DNA of 64,000 nucleotides from assembly GCA_026119935.1 (NCBI GenBank), contig JALRMH010000061.1, positions 62,001 to 126,000 of the forward strand, given 5' to 3'. A program made the position numbers and the translations under genes. The notes beneath the pieces were generated by a model, which worked only from the letters and a program-made list of their open reading frames with translations, searched no databases and was not told where the DNA came from. How positions within the stretch are numbered: position 1 is the first letter of the stretch; each line of letters begins with the position of its first letter. The stretch is from Endothia cerciana (taxonomy: Eukaryota > Ascomycota > Sordariomycetes > Diaporthales > Cryphonectriaceae). Shown piece after piece: positions 22,302 to 33,380 of this stretch.

Positions 22302-23177
22302 ATGGCCGGAATCAGCTTCGTCCGGGCTTCAGAAGGCACGACGCCAAGATCATCCTCCTTCTATAGCCAGGATCGTTATTCATGGACATCATCTGTCTAT
22401 AGCCAGGATGACGACGCGTTCGCAGACTCGAAACCTCTCATCCAGCGGGCCGACCCAGCGCTGATGGACTCGAAGCCTGTCATCCAGCGGACGGACCCGG
22501 CGGCATCTCCCTCGACCCAAGCCTCGACCCCCTACAGTAACGAAGCAGCCAAATCCCTGGGCTATAAGCCTTTTGAGTACTGGAAGGGCCCGAAGCCAAC
22601 TGCCTACCCTGCCGACTTCCGGAAGCAAAAGCACACTGCCCTCCCTCCTCGGGTCACGGGCGTCAATCCTCGGGCTCCGCCCAAATCTGTCAACGACCTC
22701 AAGCCGGTGCCTCACGTCAGGGTCCGCGAGCTAAAGGGGCACACGGATGCAGCCCCACCGCCAACTCCGACGGTAAAGGAGAGATACCGGCAGCGACAGG
22801 CTGAGCGCGCGAGGAGGCGGCGCGATCTTCCGCACAGGGCTGAGTGGCCGGGCTGGGTACCTGATGGGAAAACCCACGTGAAGCATCGACGGTGGATTCA
22901 GATAGCGGATGCGGAGCCTGAGAAACGGCGGCCGAACAGATCGGTGGTGCTTATCAACAGGATAGGGAGGTGGTGGAACCCGCGGACGTGGAGACGCTGC
23001 ACCTGGGGAGTCCTCGGCATCCTCCTGGTCCTCTCCGCCGCCGGTGCTATCATAGCCGCTATGATGTTGACCAGGAACAACTTGGACGGTCCTTATCCCA
23101 AATACAGGAGATTAAATTACCACCTGGTCAAGACCTTTGTTACGGAGGACTTGTTTGTCCCCTCGTCGTCTCCGTGA
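22302..23177 (+). CDS. Single-pass membrane protein, likely GH16 N-terminus
   Basis: The open frame encodes 291 residues. The first 225 are basic, Pro/Ser-rich and cytosolic-looking, with two internal repeats: SFYSQDRYSWTSS/VYSQDD, and DSKPLIQRADPA/DSKPVIQRTDPA. A single hydrophobic segment (about residues 230-252, GVLGILLVLSAAGAIIAAMM) follows an Arg-rich stretch, giving a type II orientation. Just after it comes YPKYRRLNYHLVKTF. From memory this resembles the juxtamembrane start of fungal type II GH16 glucanases (YP.Y..LNY.L.DTYSG). The frame then ends in an unrelated SSSP stop. A donor-like GTTTGT at 23153 could splice to 23293 (see next entry). Function as it stands is unknown. Confidence 0.55.
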   Translation: MAGISFVRASEGTTPRSSSFYSQDRYSWTSSVYSQDDDAFADSKPLIQRADPALMDSKPVIQRTDPAASPSTQASTPYSNEAAKSLGYKPFEYWKGPKPTAYPADFRKQKHTALPPRVTGVNPRAPPKSVNDLKPVPHVRVRELKGHTDAAPPPTPTVKERYRQRQAERARRRRDLPHRAEWPGWVPDGKTHVKHRRWIQIADAEPEKRRPNRSVVLINRIGRWWNPRTWRRCTWGVLGILLVLSAAGAIIAAMMLTRNNLDGPYPKYRRLNYHLVKTFVTEDLFVPSSSP

Positions 23178-23292
23178 TCCTCGCCTGCTTCGCCTCTACG
23201 CCGCGGCACAATACTCCCCGGGGATGATCTAGTTCGAGCTCCTTTGAAACCTTGTCCGGCTGGCGCTGGCGCTTCCTTTGATTTTCGCCCAG

Positions 23293-23631
23293 CTTCGACA
23301 GCTTCGAACATGTCAGCAGCAGGATCCATCCAAAGGCTTCGTGAAATACGTCCCCTTCACCAGAACCTATTCTCGAGACCTCGCCGTCGCCATCAACACC
23401 TCCGCCATCCTGCGCACAACCATACGTGGATTCGGCAACATTTCTACCCCGGACGCCCTATCCGATCAAATGAGCCGCCTTATCAACTTCCCAACACCAG
23501 TGCAACCAGGGAGGCCTGTCTATCCCCAGCCGGTATGGCGTGATGAAAGGTGTAGCGTGGCGGGCACCATGCAGCGTACGGACTGCAGCGAGATGAGGGA
23601 TAGCCATGGTGTTCCGGTGCTGGGGGAGTGA
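23293..23631 (+). pseudogene. Probable broken GH16 glucanase exon
   Basis: If the upstream exon ended at 23152 and spliced to 23293, the sequence would continue DFFDSFEHVSS. One base out of frame, from 23323, comes DPSKGFVKYV and then NTSAILR. In GH16 membrane glucanases I recall the equivalent order as FFDNFDYF.G.DPT.GFVHYV followed by SSAVLRVD. The pieces are thus in the right order and spacing, but a one-base frame change separates them. The conserved fold and the catalytic E.D..E motif never follow. The remaining frame to 23631 (LINFPTPVQPG, then a stop) has no recognised family. I infer a truncated, frameshifted relic; a sequencing error would explain the frame break but not the missing catalytic part. 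Confidence 0.45.
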
Positions 23632-24471
23632 GAGGACGCTATGAAGGAAAAAAAAAAAAAAAGGATATTAACGGTTTCCTAGGTCTGCGCTGCCGCGGGG
23701 TGTCGTGACAGGTACGCGGCCCGGACCCGAGTACGTGGGCACGGGACGCGATGCTGTGAGAGTTCTGGGGTCGGTTGATCATCATGAATATTGACCTTTG
23801 TGGAGGCTTGGCCGCGGCGCTGAATAGGGTCCAAGTCGGCCCTCGGATCTTCTTCCTGCCCCTGAGAGAGAGGTGCGTACTGGGGGGTCGAGTCCTTTAG
23901 GATGTACCGGGCGTCTTCATTTCTACTGCATCGGACATCTATCCAATCATCCCTGCCTCGCCTGCCACTGCTGTTTGAAAGCATCAAGTCTCTGGGCATA
24001 TAAATAAGGAATTGTGCTCTTTTACTAGAGCTCACCGATGTAGTGAAGACAACTGCAGTTGACCCATCCTACCATCATCTGAACTCGCGCGCTGCGCTAG
24101 ATTTGCTGCATATCCACAGGTGCCAAGTGATCTACCTACCGAACCCACGGAAAGTGAAGTAAGTGTGCGTGCCAGGTAGGATAATTGTAGTTTAAAAACT
24201 CTAATAATATCTAGCGGGGATATCCTGTACGCCGACGCGCTGTCAAGAGCTTGCCACCACCAACGCCGTCGACCTCGAACGCCCCGAGCCAGAAATTACT
24301 GTGGCATGCATACAAACGTGACCAGACAACCAAGTGTAAGCCTTCTTCCTAAGCCTGTCCCTCGACTGCCCCGTGGGAACACTCGACAACGACAGGGACG
24401 TTGCCCCCCCCCCCCCCCGCGGCACGCCCATCCACCCTCGCCCCACCCTTTTCTTCCCAGCAAGCAGCCCC
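23632..24471. other. Intergenic region upstream of TIM22 3' end
   Basis: I see no supportable gene. The sequence has a run of A at 23647-23661 and a run of 15 C at 24404-24418. An open frame on the minus strand at 23679-24035 lacks an ATG at its edge and any family resemblance. Confidence 0.45.
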
Positions 24472-25239
24472 CTACTCCTCCTCCTTCGGCATCCTCATCC
24501 AGGCATCGATGGCCGCGCTGAACGCCGCAAAGCCCGCGCACCCGACGGCCGCGGCCTGCGGGCCCCCGTGCCTCGCGAGGATCGCCCCCGTCATACACCC
24601 GGCCGCGACGCCGTTGCTCAGCTCGTTCTTGGCGCGGTACCCCTCGATCCCGCACTCTATCCCCGAGAAGAGGGCGCCGACCATGCCGAAGTTCTTCGCG
24701 GTGCTGAAGGAGCGGGAGCCCATGTCCTTGAGGCCGTGCTTGAGCTGCTGCTTCCACGGGAGTGAGGAGATGGGCGTCTGGTTGGCTCCGGGGACGGTCG
24801 CCGTGTGCATGGGGGTGTCGTATGCCATCTGGGAGGTGACAAATTGTCAGCGATGACGGTCCTGCGCCATGTAATCATGAGGAGCGGGGAGGAAGGGGGA
24901 GGGAGGGACGTACAGAAGCCATGAACGCGCCAAACAGCCCGCCCAGCCCAAAGCCCATGGCGCCGGACATGACGGTCTTTGCGTAGCACGACTCCATCAG
25001 GCCTTGCATCTTGCGCATATCTGACATCTGGCCACCCTAGTTAGCTTCAGGGGTTTATCCCCCCCCCCCCCCATCGGAGGGCCAAGGCACCGCGCGCGCG
25101 AGCTGGGGCTGATCTGACTGACCATCTTTACGCTGGGATCGTTCGGGTCCATTGCGCCTGCGCCGGCGCCTGCACCGGCGGCGCCTGCACCTGACATGCC
25201 CGGCAGCGGGGAAGGGCCTCCTGCGCCTGGGAAGTTCAT
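24472..25239 (-). CDS. TIM22: Mitochondrial import translocase subunit Tim22
   Basis: Tim22 forms the channel of the inner-membrane complex that inserts carrier proteins. The protein is 195 residues from exons 25239-25123, 25027-24914 and 24828-24472, all joined in phase 0. The N-terminus is Gly/Ala-rich (a GAGAAGAGAGAGAM run), then MDPNDPSVKM. The Tim17/22/23 domain follows, with MQGLMESCYAKTVMSGAMGFGLGGLFGAFMAS, SFSTAKNFGMVGALFSGIECGIEGYRAKNELSNGVAAG and CMTGAILARHGGPQAAAVGCAGFAAFS, giving four membrane segments. The first intron carries a 14-C homopolymer (25059-25072). Length and motif order match Tim22, not Tim17 or Tim23. Confidence 0.95.
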
Positions 25240-25474
25240 GGTCTGTTCGGACGGGAGTCGTGGCCCGGAAAGAAGCGAACGTGGAAAGGTTGACAACGGA
25301 CGTGGGAAGGGGGAAGGGGATAATGTAGATGGTTACAGGAGAGAGAACCACACAATAGAGAGGTTTGGCTGCCAGCCTAGATTTACGATAAGATAAGATC
25401 CCAAGAATTTCTGCTGGGCCGGCCTCGGCGCCGCAGCACTCCGTCTCTCGCCGAAAGTGGGACCACCCCACCAG

Positions 25475-25510
25475 CACCGCACCGCACCGCACCGCACCGT
25501 ACCACACCGC
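25475..25510. repeat. Pentanucleotide array (CACCG)n, imperfect
   Basis: The unit CACCG is repeated five times in perfect register and then decays through CACCGTACCACACCGC. It lies about 240 bp upstream of the TIM22 start codon. Confidence 0.8.
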
Positions 25511-25539
25511 GTTCCGCGTCCCCGCGGGATTCGAGACAC

Positions 25540-25576
25540 CTCACATCACATCACGTCACGTCACGTCACGTCACAT
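25540..25576. repeat. Pentanucleotide array (TCACG/TCACA)n
   Basis: About seven units of TCAC followed by A or G run in tandem. The G-form units create repeated CACGTCA sequences, which resemble half of a bZIP (CRE-like) site. A regulatory role for TIM22 is only a possibility. Confidence 0.75.
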
Positions 25577-25998
25577 CGCAGTCACTCACCGTGGGGGACT
25601 TCTGTGCAGGATTGGTAGGTCTAGAGCATCGTTTATACAACGACTAGTCTTGCTTGCCAACAGGTTTTCGCAAAAACAAAAGGGAAGAAAACGACGTCCG
25701 CCCGCGATTCCCCCCACCCCCTCCGACCGTGTTCATTTCAATATTCGAATCTCCCACACCCGCGCCCGATGCCTGCTACTTGCTGAACATATGAGATGCC
25801 GAAGGCCAAACACAGTGGCCGGTTCATCATTACCCGACGGGTAACCTCCGATTTTGAGTATTTTCTACCCGAGGGACGTGGTAAAGACAGATGATGGAGG
25901 GTAACAGGATGTTGTTGCGTAGGCGGTATAACAGGGCTGCACTTTTCTATCATGATTCGTCCCTAGGGGAAGCCCTCCCACAAGCACGCCACACAGGG

Positions 25999-28900
25999 CT
26001 ACTTTAGGAACAAATCTCCAACGCCATTGCGCATAGTCCGGGTCCGGTCGACGTGATCCAAGCCGAGATTGTCGTCGTCCTCGGTCGCCAACTCCGTCAG
26101 AACATCATCTACACCCTGATCAGCGTCCGAGCGCCACACGGCTCTGAGTAAGGGGGATCTCCTGGCTTGCTTACCATCCTGAAGGTAGTGCACCTTCGAG
26201 TAGGGGCGCCGGACTAGCGCAAACTTGATCTTCTCAAAGCTCTTGCCCTTCAGGCCCGTCCGCTTCTCCAGGCGCTTCTTTGTATCGGCGAACTTCTCGT
26301 CCTGTTCCTTACGTCAGCCAGCATCTCTCTGGTCTGGGGATTGCACTCCGGGCCTACCTTTATCAGCAAAAACCTGAATGGCATGCCGTGAGCCCGGTTG
26401 GGCTCGGTTTGGAAGTGGAAGCAGCTGATGAAATCCTTATCCGTCGCGTCCGCCTCCTCTTCCAACATGCGCTCGGCGACAAGTCCGGTGTACTCGTTGA
26501 TACTGATGACGGGGTACTCGCGCGACATCTCTCGGAAGAGCTTGTGGTTGTTCACCTCGAAGACCCTAATCTTACCCGCTTCGGCCTCGTCGGGAATCTG
26601 GGCCTTCTTGATAACACCATTGATGACGTCTTGGATGATCCCGTTCTTGGGCACCAGTATATCGAAGAGTTCCTTTCATCTCTGGTCAGCCTGTGTCGCA
26701 CCCATCGGCACACGGAACACTTACCTCCTTGGTGATGCCTTCGCTGAGCCAGGTGATCTTGATATTCTTCTTGGTGTCGAGCTCAGCCAAGCTCATGTCC
26801 AGGACCTCAAAGTACAAGGCGTCAGTCCTGTGGCCTTGGCTGAGTGACGAGTACCCGGTGGGGTTTAAGATGCTCTGCAGAGTTTGGTTGGTGGACAACC
26901 GCTTCACGGCAACCCTGGGGGCAGCGGTGGCGGAGTTAACGGTGTAAAATCGCAGGTGTGTTGGGTCCACCTCCAAGGCGACACCGACCTTCTCAGCCAG
27001 CTGGTCGTAAGTGATCTTCGCACTGAGAACAAGCTCAAACGGAGGGTACTTGTTGGGATCAGAACGAGTCGGGTGAGCATGGAATTTAACCGTCCTCTTG
27101 TACTGAAGGAAATCGTAGTACTCCCTTGCGTCCTCGCACCGGTCCGCTTTCTTGGCGCTACACCATAAGTTAGTGAGAGCCATGGGAGCTACTGGTCGTC
27201 AGTCACTTACGGTTCCTCGGAGGCTTTCTCACCAAGTCCAAGTCTCTTCTCAAGCCCTGACTTCTTCTCCGTCACCTTCTGGAAGCAGACGATATCGCCG
27301 TCTTGGAGTTCAGCAGTCTTCAGCGTCTGCTTCGCCCTGAGACTCTCGATCATAGTGGGCTTGATTTCTTCCCAGAGCATGACCTTATCATCTCCCGGCA
27401 GCTTCTCACCCCAGCCCATCTTTTTGCAGATCAGGGGGACGAGCTCCTCGACCTTCTTTTCCTTGTTGATGTAGACGTGCCCTACACCGTGGAGGGATTG
27501 GCTTTCGGCATCGAAGTGTTTCAGGAAGAGCAGGATCAGATCATTCTTCACAACCATGCCGTTGCTCTGGCTCTGGTACGTCGGCCAGACGGCCTCGCCT
27601 TCGGCACCGGTTTCATCCGCAACTTCAGCCCAGACGCGAAGCACGCTGTTATGGTGGCTCGCTGACTTATTGTAGCTCTCCTCCACGGTCAGGCGCATGT
27701 CCATCATCGGGGTGTCGGGGCGAATGGTCTTGTTCTGTCGGTTCACCATCAACCAGAGGCGCACCCTCTTCGGATCTTCCTGGATGTCCTCGGCTATGCG
27801 ATTGACGAGGTCCTGTACGGTGGAAGAACGCAGCGTCCGATAATACTTGGGCGCAGACGGGTCCACCTCAGGGTTCGAGTCAAAGTTTCCGAGGTCCGTC
27901 CCGCCATGCTCCGTGAAACTTGATGGCACGACGGCCCTGACGGCCATGTAGAGGTGCTGTTCCTCGCGTTCTTTCCTTCTAGCCTCGCGAATGGCAGCCT
28001 CCTCCTCGAATCTGAGGCGCAGATGCTGGGGGATGTCTTCCTGGGCGACCGGGCAAAGGATGTTGTCCAGTTTGGACTGCCGGATGTACACCAACATGTA
28101 GGCGCTATTAGGCCGCATAATAGGCGCTTTCCTCTGCAGAGGATTTCGGAGACTGTTTGGCGGCTGCCGGTACTCGCCCCCGAAATTGTCTTCCAGGACC
28201 TCCCGACTTGTCGCCTTGGTGACCTTGTCGTCGTCGTACTTGTAGAACCATCCCTCCTTATTTGGCTTCAGAAACGCGTAATAGTGACCTGCATTGAGGT
28301 CGCCGCTGTGCACCAGCACACCATGCAGCTGGTACGTCCACGGCTGGGACTTGTCTGCGTCCTCGGAGAGAAACGGCGACGCGTCAAAAGTCTCGGGGAA
28401 CTCGTACCGGTCATTGATCTTCGTCATGGTGTCCCTCATGTAATCATACTCGAAGCGTTTGAGCTGCAGATGCAGGACATCAGGGAAGCTCATGAATATG
28501 ACACCCTTGTTCGCGTCCTGCAGCTTGTACTGGTCGCCTGCCATGTACTGGTTCTCGCCCTCCATCTTCTCGACCTGGATGTAGTCTTGGAAGCTCTCCT
28601 GCAGGTTCTTGTTTCCGGAGACGTTGAGCTGGACGTCCCAGAAATCCTCTACCCGGCTGGATTCGTAGTCGACGTTGATGCACGATATGTAGGTCTTGAT
28701 CTTGCCGCTGAACATTTGCGGCAAGACGTTCTCGGCCTTGGTGCCCTTCATCTTCTCTTCCATGCGCTCCATCAGTTTGCGCGACAACTCCTGTACATCC
28801 TGCTGCTCGAAAATATGTCTCGTCTCCCAGCCAAAGGACTTGGTGAGCTCGTTCGTCCCCACAGCCGAGTTTGAGGTCTGCAGTTGGTAGAATAGCCGTT

Positions 28901-30163
28901 GGAGCGTGTATGCGCTGTTGGCCATGCTCTCCTCTGACTCGGTCGGGATCTCGTACACGGCCTGCAAACATCATCAGCAATGGGCCACCTGCCAAGAAGC
29001 GAGTCGTGTCCACCCCCTACCTTCCGGAACGCGTTCGTGAAATACAAAGATTGGAGTAGCGAGTTCAGGTAGCAGGTGGCGCCTTGATTCTTGAGCCCGA
29101 CGAAACCAGTCTCCTTTTTTGAGTCGTAGTTGTTGAAATTATGCCACAGTACGCCGGTCTCGTCTTCCACGTGCCGGACGTACACGGTGATGTTGGCAAT
29201 ATCATTTTCGACCATGGGCCGGTTCGAGGTATCCCATGCGGCATACATCCTCCGGGACTCGAGGAATTTTGTAAAGCCCCAGTCACTCTCCTCCTTGGTG
29301 AACCTGTGGTGGGCGCTGTGGTAGGTGAAGATCGTGGGTTCGTTCGGGTTCCACAGGACCAGAGCGAACTGCACGCAGCAGCTCCAGCCCTCAGGGATCT
29401 CGTTCGGCTCGAAACCATGTTCCAGGTATATCGAGCACTGATCAACGTTATTGCCATAGGGGAAGAGCAATATCCGCCTGCACAAAGACATTAGCTCGTG
29501 AAATAACCCAGAGCTGGACGTGGCTCGTACCAAGGGAAACCACCGGCCTGGAAGATTGGCCCGTGCTCTTTCTTGTTCTGCTGGCGCCAGTTCTCGATCT
29601 CCCACGTGAAGACGGTGTCGGACAGGATCTTGGGTTCCTCGAGTAGGGGCGGTAAAACGATCTCTTTGATGGCATCATCTGTGGGGCATCAGCATCTACT
29701 CCCCCACTGCTGTCGTGCCACGCAGCGAGAACGTACAGTCGTCTGCCCTGGTGAGGTCCTGCAGCTGTTCTGCCTCTGTCTCCAGATTGTCTGGGTTGAT
29801 GATGGTGAGGTTGTCCTTCTCGGCGCCGTTCTCGGTCGGCTCGACGATGTGTTCCTCGGGATCCACCATCATGTCGTTTGGGGAATGCATGTCTGGGTTG
29901 AAGGTCTCATCGTGGACGGCCAAGTTAGCAACGTCCGCGCCCAGGAGCGTCCAGACATCATCCAAGGGCACAGGACTGCGAGCGCGCGCAGAATAGGGAG
30001 TAAGCTGCACGGAGCGGGGCGGCGACGGCGTGGAAGGGGGCGTGTGGTCGAAGGGGGTAGGTGCTGTCGCCCTGGGGGTGTGGAGGGACACCCAGTCCCG
30101 TTCAGGCGGACTGCTCCGGGCCCGACGGGACTTCCTCCCGAACCTTCGAGCGAGGAGAGGCAT
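25999..30163 (-). CDS. UBP15: USP7/Ubp15-type ubiquitin hydrolase
   Basis: This deubiquitinase removes ubiquitin from protein substrates. The coding sequence has eight exons: 30163-29737, 29678-29531, 29477-29021, 28961-27211, 27157-26725, 26672-26358, 26301-26175 and 26108-25999. From this start the protein is 1255 residues. A MATH domain (FTWEIENWRQQNKKEHGPIF to HHRFTKEESDWGF) precedes the USP catalytic domain, which has the Cys box GLKNQGATCYLNSLLQSLYF, QQDVQELSRKL and the His box HSGDLNAGHYYAFLKP. The C-terminal half holds the ubiquitin-like USP7 repeats. The first 100 residues are basic, Pro-rich and unconserved, so the true start may be lower, near MMVDPEEHIVEP. An ATG at 30321 sits directly on a GTAAGC donor and could be an alternative first exon. 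Confidence 0.93.
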
Positions 30164-31690
30164 GGATGGGGGAGAGGGGGTCAGGGTGTAGAGTAGAGGT
30201 TGCTTGCAAAAGATGTGTGGGCTGGTAGGGGCGCAGCTGTGGGACGGCGAAGGTATCGTGGAGGTGGAGGGGCAGCGGGACGAGGAGGAGTGGTGTTGAT
30301 GCTTATGCACTGGCTTACCATCTTTGCGACGGGATCCAAGGCCTGTCTAGGGACCTTGGGGTGTGCAAATGGAAAGTAGGTGTGAGTCAGCGGTCGTCGC
30401 TGTCTCTTCTCAGACGGCGTGGCAGCAAAGCAGCTGCAATCGACGAGCTCGGGTGGCGATGGCGGGGGTGGAGTGAGGTTTGGAAGAGAAAGAGTTGCAC
30501 GTCGGCCCAAGTCCAGGAACACGGAGGTGAGAGAGGGTGCGCGTATGGCCACCAGCTAAGACGTCACTGGCGGCGGGAACCAACCAACAATTGATGACTG
30601 CGCTGTAGGTGACAAGCGGCAAGCCTTGTCAACAGCCAGGAGAAGAAATAAAGGAATACGAAAGGTAGCAAGCACAAGGTACAGTCCTAGGTGCTGAAGT
30701 ACCGATGCTGCTCTGATGGCGACGTGTAGGGTGTTTTTTTTTTTTTTGGTCACTCGCGACGTGAGGAACTCGCAAGTAGTTGTCACAGTAGAGCGCAGTG
30801 AACCCAGGTAACTATGATTTGCCGAGTACTACTGAGAAGGCCGCTGAAGTGTCCCACTGGGGGATCGGCTAAGGCGAAGCTCGCTCCTCACACTGCCATA
30901 GGGACGCCTGCCTTACTTAAGCACCCCTGTCACTGCCCCTCGGTATGACGTTCGTCCTATTGCTCTAACCTGGAATGTCACTGCTGACTCTTGAGTGGCT
31001 GCAGATCCAGTATCAATCATCCTCTGCATGTTGAGTTCTTGATAACTTGGTCCCATTTTTCTTTCTCTCTGCCTCTCTTCTGTGCAATATCAGGAGGTCC
31101 GTTTCGAGTTGAACAGCCCGCCAATCCAGGTGCTCCCCCAGTACGCCAGATAGCACCCCAAGCTGAAGGCCTCTTGGTTGATTGAAGATGTAATTCTATA
31201 CGGATGTGCAGCGTACTAGACGAAAGCTAGGTACATCTGGGCTTAGACAGACAGCATTGGCAAAGACAAGAGATTACAAGTTGAACGGCGCCAAATCTGG
31301 CCCCTTTTCCCCCCTATGGCTCAAAGCTGCTTGCTGTCACTAAAGTCTTATGTGTTCCTGGGCAAGGCTTGTTACATGGTACAATGCCATTGACTCCGTG
31401 TTTTGGTACGGCCCTGGATGCATACTACGGTTTGGTGGGGTAGCGCGTTCCCATCCGAGCTCCCCACTTTTGAGCTTCACCTCCATGGCTTGGCTTGGAC
31501 CTCCAGGAGGTCCTCAAACCTGCCACACCATCCCTTGTCCTCTTCACTCCTTGAGGCTGCAGCACCCTGCAGCTTCAATCCTCCGTCGTCTCTCAGCATT
31601 TTTAGTCACTGCTGTACCCGGATCAGTCACTCATATGGAACCGGCGCCGGAAGAATTTCGCGATCGGTGGGCCCAACGGCATCACACAGG
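30164..31690. other. Divergent promoter region UBP15/PDK
   Basis: This 1.5-kb stretch separates divergent genes. It contains an AAGATG followed at once by GTAAGC on the minus strand (about 30313-30324), which may be a first exon end of the deubiquitinase gene, and a run of T at about 30731-30747. No other coding sequence can be supported. Confidence 0.5.
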
Positions 31691-33308
31691 ATGAGCCTGG
31701 GTTTGCACGCCAAGGGCCCAGCCCAGGGTCTGCTGCATCTGCCCCTGAGGCGATCTGGACAGCCTCCACGGCCACACGCGTGGGCACGCGGGCAGATACG
31801 TGGGGCCCATCATCACAGGTGGAGGGCCGTATCCATTCTGGATGAGTATGCCCCGTCGCACAGGTCTCGCAGGTGGTGTGCGTGCGGCTCGCTGACTGCC
31901 TGACCAGCTGGGTGAGCAAGGAGGCCAGGCCCATCAGTCTGCGCCAGCTCATGGTGTTCGGGCGCTCCCTGAACGAGCAGAGGCTCATCAGCTCCGCCAA
32001 CTACGTGAGGACAGAGCTGCCGAGGAGGTATGTGCCCGCGTGCGCGGACGGGTGTGCTCAGACCATACGGCCATAGACCTGTTGCGGCGCGCGTGTTTGC
32101 TGACGGGCCCGGTTTCAGGCTTGCGCATCGCATCCGCGACATGCAAACACTGCCATACTGTGTCGTGGCAAACCCGCACTTCAACGAGGTCTACGAGCTG
32201 TACTATGAGGCTTTCGACAGGTTCAGGAGGGTGCCCGAGATCCGGACCCTAGAGGACAACGACGCCTTCTGCGAGGTCATCAGTGACATGCTGAAGAAGC
32301 ACCTGTCCGTGATCCCGAGGCTGGCAAATGGTATTCTGGAGACGAGCGCCGATGGGATGCTCCCAGCCAAGGAGCTGGATGGCTTCATGAATGCCATCCT
32401 GCGATCGGTGAGTCCCCTGCTGGGGAAGAGAACGCATTATTGACCTGCAAAAAGACCAAACCTCTGACGATGATCAGCGGATATCCCGCCGCGTGATAGC
32501 AGAGCAACACCTCTCGCTCACAGAAACCTTCCACTCGCCCACCTTCGCGCCGGGCGTGAAGGTGCAGGATACCGACTTCATCGGCAAGGTCTTCCTGAAA
32601 TGTAACGCCGCAGACACAGTCCAGCGTTGCGGACGCGCCGTTCTCGACCTCGCCAGGTCTGCGTACGGAGAAGACGTTGTGCTCCCCGAGATCGAACTGT
32701 CGGGCCATCTGGATGCCAACTTCCCTTTCATCCTCAGCCACATGGAGTACATCACCGGTGAGCTCCTGCGGAACTCCGTGCAGAGTGTGATCGAGAGACA
32801 ACTGCGAGAGGGCGGAGGGAAGTCGAGGCCACCGCCGATAGAGGTGACCATCTGCGAGTCCTCAAAGCACGTTGTGATTCGCGTCTCCGACCAGGGTGGC
32901 GGCATCTCACGAGACGTCCTGCCGTACCTATGGTCATTCTGCAAGGGCCCGCACAGCCAGCGGATCCTGTCCAACCTGACCCAGGTGCCCATGATGGCCG
33001 CCACACTCCAGGAGGTCCGCGTCGACGAGCCCTCGGAGAGCGACAAGAATGATCAGAGTAGCGAGAAGACGAGGCGGAGGGCGCCGAGCACCAGCTACGT
33101 GAGCTCACTGTCATCTCTGACGGGCAGGCCTCCCAACTTGAGGCTGGGCATGGGATTGCCCTTGAGCAGAATTTATGCAGAGTACTGGGCGGGCAGTCTG
33201 GAGTTACAGAGCCTGTGGGGTTACGGCGTGGATGTATTTTTCCAGGTGTCCAAGCTGGGGAACAAGAATGAGCAGCTATTGACGAGGGCTATGATGGATG
33301 CCGTCTAG
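31691..33308 (+). CDS. Mitochondrial PDK/BCKDK-family protein kinase
   Basis: This family phosphorylates and switches off the pyruvate or branched-chain keto-acid dehydrogenase E1 subunit in the mitochondrial matrix. The protein is 464 residues from exons 31691-31845, 31908-32027, 32119-32407 and 32478-33308. The first 45 residues are rich in Arg and His and lack acidic residues, as expected of a presequence, which supports ATG 31691. The BCDHK helical domain follows: VSKEARPISLRQLMVFGRS, SANYVRTELPRRLAHRIRDMQTLPY. The GHKL ATPase part shows the N box ELLRNSVQSVIE, the G1 box DQGGGI, LRLGMGLPLSRIYAEYW and GYGVDVFF. Exon joins are exact in phase. Whether it is the PDK or the BCKDK member (yeast Pkp1/Pkp2) is not settled. 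Confidence 0.92.
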
Positions 33309-33341
33309 AGGACAGAACTGGGCGCATTTCCGGCACGACAG

Positions 33342-33380
<39 letters not shown>

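Larger units (their letters stand above)
25240..25998. other. TIM22 upstream region with short tandem repeats
   Basis: This 759-bp stretch lies between the TIM22 start and the 3' end of the deubiquitinase gene. It holds two pentanucleotide arrays, listed separately, and no gene. Confidence 0.5.

Noticed and set aside
23679..24035. Minus-strand open frame of 118 codons
   Set aside because: Its edge codon is GTG, internal ATGs leave under 110 residues, and nothing in it resembles a known family.
27954..28874. Long plus-strand open frame of 306 codons
   Set aside because: It is antisense to the catalytic domain of the deubiquitinase and has the Leu/Val-rich look of a shadow frame.
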